Positions 59,642 through 64,000 of a stretch of 64,000 nucleotides of DNA are shown in pieces. Numbering within the stretch: the stretch's first letter is position 1; each line of letters opens with the position of its first letter. Origin of the DNA: Pseudomonas alkylphenolica. Its GTDB lineage: Bacteria; Pseudomonadota; Gammaproteobacteria; Pseudomonadales; Pseudomonadaceae. Both the position numbers and the translations under genes were made by a program. The stretch is from contig NZ_QJRG01000042.1 in the NCBI RefSeq assembly GCF_004025535.1, positions 62,001-126,000 on the forward strand, read 5' to 3'. The notes below the pieces were generated by a model. The model saw only the letters and a program-made list of their open reading frames with translations, was not told where the DNA came from and did no database searches.

Positions 59642-60628
59642 TCAGCTGGTGGCGCTCAATGTCACCCAAAAACGGGTTCGATAATCAACGCGCAAGTGCA
59701 GTGACTGCGCGACCAATGCCAGCACCTGATCGTTGTCGGCGAGCTGAAAGGTGCCGGAAACGCGACGACCAGCAACCGCTTCGGCGCATCGCAACACACC
59801 CGGGCGATAGCGCGACAACTCCACAATGAAATCACCCAGGCGCATATTGCGCGCGCTGATCACCCCGTCACTCCAACTCCATAGGTCAAGGCCGTTATCC
59901 CGGAACTCACGGGCACCGCTTGATGTGAACAGCAGCTGATCACTGGCCTGGACGCTGCTGCTGCCATCGGCAAGGGTTTGACCGGATCCTGGAAACACGG
60001 TAACTGCCCCCCCTTGAACCGCGAGCAAGGTGCCGTCGTCACGCTCGCGCGCCAGGAAGCGGGGACTCTGGGCGCGCATGACCCCGTCGCGTGTCTGTAC
60101 CCAGAAGGGTCGGGGTTGCGCCCGGTTTTCATCCGTGCCGACATTCACGATGATTTCACCGCGCCGCAGAATGATCAGGCGTCGTTGTGCGTCGAAATCG
60201 CTGTCGACAGCGCTGTCGCTATTGAGCTGGACAAGGCTGCCATCATCGAGCTGGAAGCTGCGTTGCTCGCCGGTGCTGCTGCTCTGCTGTGCAAGCATGG
60301 CCGGCAGCGGTGTGTAATCGCGGCCGAGCCACGCTGCTCCGCCAACAGTGGCCAACAGGCCCAGTAGTTTCAGGCTTTCCCGTCGACGCATGCCATGGTT
60401 TGTGCCGTTGAGGGTGTGCCGGGCCAATTGCGCTGGAATGCCGGCGAACTCATCCCCGAGTGCTTCCAGACGCTGCCACGCCAGCACATGCTCCGGGCGC
60501 TGCTGCAACCAGTGCTCGAACGTGCGCCGGGTTTGCTCATCGGCCTGATTGAAGCGCAGGCAGACCTGCCAGTGAATGGCCTGGTCGACAACGGCCGGAT
60601 CCAGCGCCTGAGGCTCAACCTTCGACAT
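59642..60628 (-). CDS. FecR-type anti-sigma / sigma regulator
   Basis: Inner-membrane signalling protein of 328 residues. The N-terminal cytosolic region is AIHWQVCLRFNQADEQTRRTFEHWLQQRPEHVLAWQRLEALGDEF at about 17-62. Basic RRRESLK and a TM helix (LLGLLATVGGAAWLG) follow at about 80-102. The FecR domain is at about 118-215 (GEQRSFQLDDGSLVQLNSDSAVDSDFD, then LILRRGEIIVNVGTDE). The start at 60628 overlaps the end of the sigma gene by 14 bases, so translation is probably coupled. It relays the signal from the receptor encoded 120 bases downstream. Confidence 0.9.
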   Translation of the reverse strand: MSKVEPQALDPAVVDQAIHWQVCLRFNQADEQTRRTFEHWLQQRPEHVLAWQRLEALGDEFAGIPAQLARHTLNGTNHGMRRRESLKLLGLLATVGGAAWLGRDYTPLPAMLAQQSSSTGEQRSFQLDDGSLVQLNSDSAVDSDFDAQRRLIILRRGEIIVNVGTDENRAQPRPFWVQTRDGVMRAQSPRFLARERDDGTLLAVQGGAVTVFPGSGQTLADGSSSVQASDQLLFTSSGAREFRDNGLDLWSWSDGVISARNMRLGDFIVELSRYRPGVLRCAEAVAGRRVSGTFQLADNDQVLALVAQSLHLRVDYRTRFWVTLSATS

Positions 60629-61130
60629 AACGCAAGCGATAGCAGTGCTGCAGGGCCTTGGCCAGGTCGCGTTCCACCGTCGCGCGGGAAACACCCAGCT
60701 TTTCGGCAATTTGCGGGCAGGTCAAACCGTCGAGCTGAGCCAATAGAAATGCCTGGCGAACTCGCGGTTTGAGCATATCGAGCATGCGATCTATACGTTC
60801 GAGCGCATCCAGAATCAGCAGCCGGCTTTCTTCCGAGGGCACCTCTTGTTGAGGCAGTAACGAGACGCTCTCCAGGTAGGCACGTTCGAGTTCGCGACGA
60901 CGGTACTGATCGATCATCAGACCACGGGCGATGCTGCTCAGGTAGGCACGCGGTTCGCGCAACGGGCTGGACTGACGGGATTTGAGCAGACGTACGAAGG
61001 TGTCCTGGGCCAGATCTGCCGCGTTTTCACGGCACCCGATACGTCGGCTCAACCAACCGTGTAACCAGGAGTGGTGGGTGCGATAGAGCAGCCCTAGATC
61101 TGCAATACCTAGTGTATCGTCGCTGCGCAT
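60615..61130 (-). CDS. FecI-type ECF RNA polymerase sigma factor
   Basis: Iron-starvation sigma factor of about 171 residues. Region 2 shows LLYRTHHSWLHGWLSRRIGCRENAADLAQDTFVRLLKSRQ and YLSSIARGLMIDQYRRRELERAYLESV. Region 4 shows MLDMLKPRVRQAFLLAQLDGLTCPQIAEKLGVSRATVERDLAKAL. ATG 61130 is chosen because the candidate Fur box ends just upstream, which would place earlier in-frame ATGs (61136, 61169) at or inside the promoter. ATG 61136 is equally possible. It starts a sigma-FecR-receptor unit reading leftwards. Confidence 0.88.
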   Translation of the reverse strand: MRSDDTLGIADLGLLYRTHHSWLHGWLSRRIGCRENAADLAQDTFVRLLKSRQSSPLREPRAYLSSIARGLMIDQYRRRELERAYLESVSLLPQQEVPSEESRLLILDALERIDRMLDMLKPRVRQAFLLAQLDGLTCPQIAEKLGVSRATVERDLAKALQHCYRLRYVEG

Positions 61131-61148
61131 CGGCATCCCGGTGAGTAC

Positions 61149-61167
61149 ATGATTGATAATTAATCGC
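61149..61167 (+). promoter_or_regulatory. Fur-box candidate upstream of second sigma gene
   Basis: ATGATTGATAATTAATCGC matches about 11 of 19 Fur-consensus positions, including an intact GATAAT hexamer. It lies 19 bases before the sigma start in an A+T-rich patch. Position fits iron repression. Confidence 0.4.
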
Positions 61168-61270
61168 ATTCTACTCAGACGATAAGCCTCAAGCAATGAA
61201 TCTGACCTTTGTTCTATCTCCGTGGGTCTCTTCAGCAGGCTTAATTCGACACGCGCCAATTTCCGAAATT

Positions 61271-61372
61271 CATCGCGGGTAAACCCGCTCCTACAGGTGC
61301 TGCAGGGATTTTGAGGACAGTGATGTACCTGTAGGAGCTGGCGTAGCCTGCGATGGGCTGCGTAGCAGCCCC
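61271..61372. repeat. REP-type palindromic repeat pair
   Basis: The P. putida REP signature CGCGGGTAAACCCGCTCCTACAG is at 61274-61296 (inner dyad GCGGGT/ACCCGC). An inverted, degenerate second copy with CCTGTAGGAGC begins near 61328 and runs to about 61372. Two inverted REPs form a BIME-like unit between the sigma gene and malate dehydrogenase. Confidence 0.75.
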
Positions 61373-61429
61373 GAGGGCGGACAACGATGCTTTATGGCGA
61401 GCTACCCGTAACGCCCCATAGTGCCGCGC

Positions 61430-62359
61430 TCACAACGCTTTCATCTCAGCAATATCCCGCGCCACCTGGTCGGCAGAACGATCAAACATCGCCTGTTCCT
61501 GCGCATCCAGCGGCATCTCGATCACCCGCGCAAGCCCCTCCGCTGCCAGCACGCAGGGAACACCCATGGCAATGTCGGTGCGCCCGTACTCCCCTTCGAG
61601 AATCGCCACCGTCGGCAAAATGCTGTTTCGCCCATTGGCGATGGCATCGACCATCTGCGCAATCGCCACGCCCGGCGCATCGCAGGCGCTGCCGACCTTC
61701 TTCAAGCCAAGAATCTCGCCGCCACCCTGACGTGTGCGCTGCACAATCCGCTCTATCTGCTCATCGGACAGGAAGTGCGACAGCGGTACCGAACCGACCG
61801 CACAGTAGCGCATCAGCGGCACCATGCTGTCGCCATGCCCGCCCAGCACCAGCGCGGTGATATCCCGTGCAGAGAACCCGGTCTCTTCGGCGATGAAGCA
61901 CTTCATGCGCGCGGTATCCAGCACCCCCGCCTGCCCGAACACCTTGTTGCGCCCCAGCCCACTGAGGCTCCAGGCCCGATAGGTCAGCACGTCGACCGGG
62001 TTCGACACCACCAGCACCGTCGCCGCCGGCGCATGGCGCTTGATATCGCCCATGATGCCGTCGAGAATCGGCAGGTTGATACTCAGCACATCCTGACGCG
62101 ACTGGCCCGGCTTGCGCGGCACACCCGCAGTGATCACCACCAGGTCGGAGTCCTGCAGCAGTTCGGCTTTGGCGCCGCCGTACACCCGGGTATCCGAACC
62201 GGACTCGACCGCCGCCTGCCAGACATCCAGCGCCTTGCCCTGCGCCAACTCGCCCTGCACATCAATGAGCATCAACTCACGACAGAACTCGTCGCGAGCG
62301 ATGACCTGAGCCGCCGCTTCACCCACTATTCCGGCACCTACAATGGATAGCTTGTTCAC
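61430..62359 (-). CDS. mdh: Malate dehydrogenase (lactate/malate dehydrogenase family)
   Basis: Cytosolic NAD-dependent enzyme of 309 residues. GTG start at 62359 with GGGGAGG about 7 nt upstream. The nucleotide-binding VNKLSIVGAGIVGEAAAQVI has a GxGxxG motif. The substrate loop GVPRKPGQSRQD carries Arg82 and Arg88, the pattern of malate dehydrogenases, where lactate dehydrogenases have Gln in place of the first Arg. Catalytic Asp148 (GVLDTAR) and His175 (GGHGDSMVP) are present. This is the LDH-like (archaeal/Bacillus-type) MDH rather than the E. coli type. It interconverts malate and oxaloacetate in the TCA cycle. No operon partner. Confidence 0.88.
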   Translation of the reverse strand: MNKLSIVGAGIVGEAAAQVIARDEFCRELMLIDVQGELAQGKALDVWQAAVESGSDTRVYGGAKAELLQDSDLVVITAGVPRKPGQSRQDVLSINLPILDGIMGDIKRHAPAATVLVVSNPVDVLTYRAWSLSGLGRNKVFGQAGVLDTARMKCFIAEETGFSARDITALVLGGHGDSMVPLMRYCAVGSVPLSHFLSDEQIERIVQRTRQGGGEILGLKKVGSACDAPGVAIAQMVDAIANGRNSILPTVAILEGEYGRTDIAMGVPCVLAAEGLARVIEMPLDAQEQAMFDRSADQVARDIAEMKAL

Positions 62360-62508
62360 CTGACACCTCCCCGCGGCCCGCGTCATCAGCTACACGCCCG
62401 CGTATAGAGAGAAGTATTGCCCGCATACGCTAAAAGGCCACTCAAGGCGACCTGCTGCAGTGTTGCGTGCTTTTTGCCAATGCCAGGCGCCGGGCCGTAC
62501 AGCGTTGG

Positions 62509-63051
62509 CTACTGCGCCGCGTGCGACAACGCCTGGATGACTGCCTCAACCATCTCTTCAGCACGGCCTGCCCCGTCAATCTGCGAGACCGGAGACGTTT
62601 GCCCCGCCAACCAGCGCTCGTGCCACGCCCGATTGCGGCCTGAAAAGTCCGGATTGTCATACTGCGAAGCCCATTCCCTGAAGGCCATGTGTATTTCATG
62701 CATGTCACCCCCGGGGGCAATACGATCGCCAAAGCGCGCTTTTTCACGCGCGGCCAGCCGTTCCAGGCGAACGACTGTCGGCGTCACAACGAACACGGTC
62801 AGATCGACCTGAGCCAGTAGCGCATCGCCCCAGACCATACACGAGCCGGTCAGCACCCAATGGTCGCCACCGAGGGCTTGCTGGATCAATGGCACGCGCT
62901 CACTGACAGGCCGCTTGGTGGTGAAGGGAGGATTGGTAGGCATCCAGAAATAATCATCGACGTCGGCATGCCGTACGCCAAGCTGCGTGGCCAGGTTCTG
63001 GCCCAAGGTGGTCACGCCCGCGCACGACGCGCCTGTAATGTAGATCCGCAC
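62509..63051 (-). CDS. Adenylate-kinase-like P-loop protein lacking the P-loop lysine
   Basis: Protein of 180 residues. GTG start at 63051, 6 nt after GGAGGA, is preferred over ATG 63063, which overlaps that site. The first strand and loop read VRIYITGASCAGVTT, where a kinase P-loop would have Gly-Lys-Thr/Ser but this has Gly-Val-Thr (Val13). HADVDDYFWMPTNPPFTTKRPVSERVPLI, WVLTGSCMVWGDALLAQVDLTVFVVTP and RLERLAAREKARFGDRIAPGGDM match small-molecule kinase-like ATPases. The last has the Arg-rich lid. I cannot name the substrate. It may be a kinase with altered nucleotide binding or a non-catalytic relative. Confidence 0.7.
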   Translation of the reverse strand: MRIYITGASCAGVTTLGQNLATQLGVRHADVDDYFWMPTNPPFTTKRPVSERVPLIQQALGGDHWVLTGSCMVWGDALLAQVDLTVFVVTPTVVRLERLAAREKARFGDRIAPGGDMHEIHMAFREWASQYDNPDFSGRNRAWHERWLAGQTSPVSQIDGAGRAEEMVEAVIQALSHAAQ

Positions 63052-63173
63052 TGCTTCCTCCATGAATGCAAGCCGGTTAAGGGGGCGGGAAGATACCCTG
63101 TTTCCCGGCTGTTCTCACCGTTATCTGCGCACGCGGGGCCACGGCAGGTCGTTCCGTTAATCGCACTCCGTAC

Positions 63174-64000
63174 TCAAGGGTTGACCCGCTCGAAGTCGGG
63201 CAGTTTGAAGGTCTTGCTGTTGAACGCTTCGGTGGGGCCATAGAAGCGCATTGCCGGCAGCGGGCGCTTGCCCGAGGTGGGAATCCAGTTGGCTTCCTCG
63301 CCTAGCGGGGCCTGCGGCCCGACATAGATCGTCACGCCGCCATCGGCATTCTTCTTCATCTTGTCGACATCGAACGACGACAGCGTGGTGCGGTTGCTGT
63401 CGCTGTAGATAAACGAGAAGGTTGCGCGGTCATACACCGTCAGCGCCCAGAACTGCTTGACCGGCATATCCTTGGGCACTTCAATTTTGTAGAGCTGGCC
63501 GGCTTCCAGCGGTTTTCCGTCCTTGTCGGCCATCGCCATCTGGTACGAAGTCGCCGGCGAGGCACTGAGTACCTTGGGCATGTAAGTGCACCAGAAGTAT
63601 TCCGCTGCGCGCTCGATCAGGTCGATGCGATCGTTGTAGACAAACTTGAACTCGCTGTTGGCGTCTGTCTGCAACAGCGAGACGTAGTGCCGGTCCGGCC
63701 AATACACGCGCTTGGCCATCTCCGTGTCGAACCATTGCTGGAGATAGAACCAGGCATCGATCGCGGCCTGGTGCATGGCCCGCTTAGCCGTGTCGTCGGG
63801 TGCGAAGGGCTTGCCTTTCACGATGCCCAGAGACGACAACATGCCCATCATGACTTTGTCTTGTTCGCGCACCGGCTCAACGCTCATGATCGCGTGCATG
63901 TCTTCAAAGTGACGTTCGTCGTAGAACGGCAGCGTCGGGTAGCGTTCATGTGCAGGGTCGATGAACGTCTGCCGGGGTGGCGACTTGGCTTCAGACAGGT
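63174..64000 (-). CDS. DUF1254/DUF1214 domain protein, 5' end beyond window
   Basis: The frame is open to the right edge, so the N-terminus is missing; at least 275 residues are present. DUF1254 remains partly visible at the right end (PTLPFYDERHFEDMHAIMSVEPVREQDKVMMGMLSSLGIVKGKPF). DUF1214 follows: NDRIDLIERAAEYFWCTYMPKV, AGQLYKIEVPKDMPVKQFWALTVYDRATFSFIY, then DGGVTIYVGPQAPLGEEANWIPT and LPAMRFYGPTEAF. It is the third DUF1254 paralogue here and differs from the other two by the extra FDVDKMKKNADGG segment and by lacking the FLRLYQP end. Role unknown. Confidence 0.85.
   Translation of the reverse strand, partial: LSEAKSPPRQTFIDPAHERYPTLPFYDERHFEDMHAIMSVEPVREQDKVMMGMLSSLGIVKGKPFAPDDTAKRAMHQAAIDAWFYLQQWFDTEMAKRVYWPDRHYVSLLQTDANSEFKFVYNDRIDLIERAAEYFWCTYMPKVLSASPATSYQMAMADKDGKPLEAGQLYKIEVPKDMPVKQFWALTVYDRATFSFIYSDSNRTTLSSFDVDKMKKNADGGVTIYVGPQAPLGEEANWIPTSGKRPLPAMRFYGPTEAFNSKTFKLPDFERVNP

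Noticed and set aside
1..64000. Mobile element, prophage or CRISPR array
   Set aside because: No transposase, integrase, phage structural gene, tRNA-associated direct repeat or regularly spaced repeat was seen on either strand.

Overview
The window looks like chromosome from a Pseudomonas species, most likely the P. putida / P. fluorescens side of the genus. The reasons are mostly high G+C coding sequence, a REP-type palindromic repeat near 61.3 kb of the kind common in P. putida, OprD-type and TorF-type porins, two FecI/FecR/TonB-receptor cassettes, many LysR regulators and dense catabolic or transport clusters. No rRNA, tRNA, CRISPR array, integrase, transposase or phage gene was seen.

Layout. 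0.1-8.4 kb is a lower-G+C accessory stretch: an Old Yellow Enzyme reductase, an orphan DUF5990 gene, two DUF1254/DUF1214 secreted proteins, a divergent MerR-type regulator with two small membrane proteins (DUF2938, DUF6632), and an unusual alpha/beta hydrolase carrying several membrane segments. 8.8-15.0 kb is a LysR-controlled set (exported amidohydrolase, TorF-type porin, AAHS-family transporter) plus an orphan polyamine-type binding protein. 15.1-19.7 kb has a DUF1905/YdeI protein, a large SF1 helicase fused to a DUF2726 nuclease-like domain, and a class V aminotransferase. 19.9-25.2 kb is a tight five-gene envelope operon: AI-2E-type permease, outer-membrane factor, HlyD-type adaptor, DUF2955 inner-membrane protein and a two-TM K+ channel. 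26.6-31.9 kb is a LysR / ACS transporter / amidase / OprD porin cluster. 32.0-36.0 kb is a FecI-FecR-TonB siderophore cassette, and a second one lies at 57.1-61.1 kb. A GGDEF cyclase, a CopD-like protein, a divergent SRAP protein and a ProQ/FinO protein follow at 36-39 kb.

39.3-50.5 kb is the most coherent catabolic locus. It holds a GntR/FCD regulator, a GlxA-type AraC regulator and a complete ProVWX-like ABC importer (one ATPase, two permeases, one binding protein). Divergently placed is an operon of FAD oxidoreductase, MFS transporter, DapA-family lyase and aldehyde dehydrogenase, closed by a strong hairpin. Near-identical (C/T)TGTA(G/T)AC boxes occur before the GntR gene and in the divergent intergenic region, which suggests one regulator controls both. 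The set reads as uptake, flavin-dependent oxidation, aldolase-family cleavage or dehydration, and aldehyde oxidation of an amine or betaine-like compound whose identity the sequence does not give.

50.7-64 kb holds a DMT exporter, a small exported protein, a Gly-rich DUF533 protein, an MFS remnant, an exported cyclase-family hydrolase, an SDR, a class-C beta-lactamase-fold hydrolase, the second iron cassette, malate dehydrogenase, an adenylate-kinase-like P-loop protein lacking the P-loop lysine, and a third DUF1254 protein cut by the window edge.
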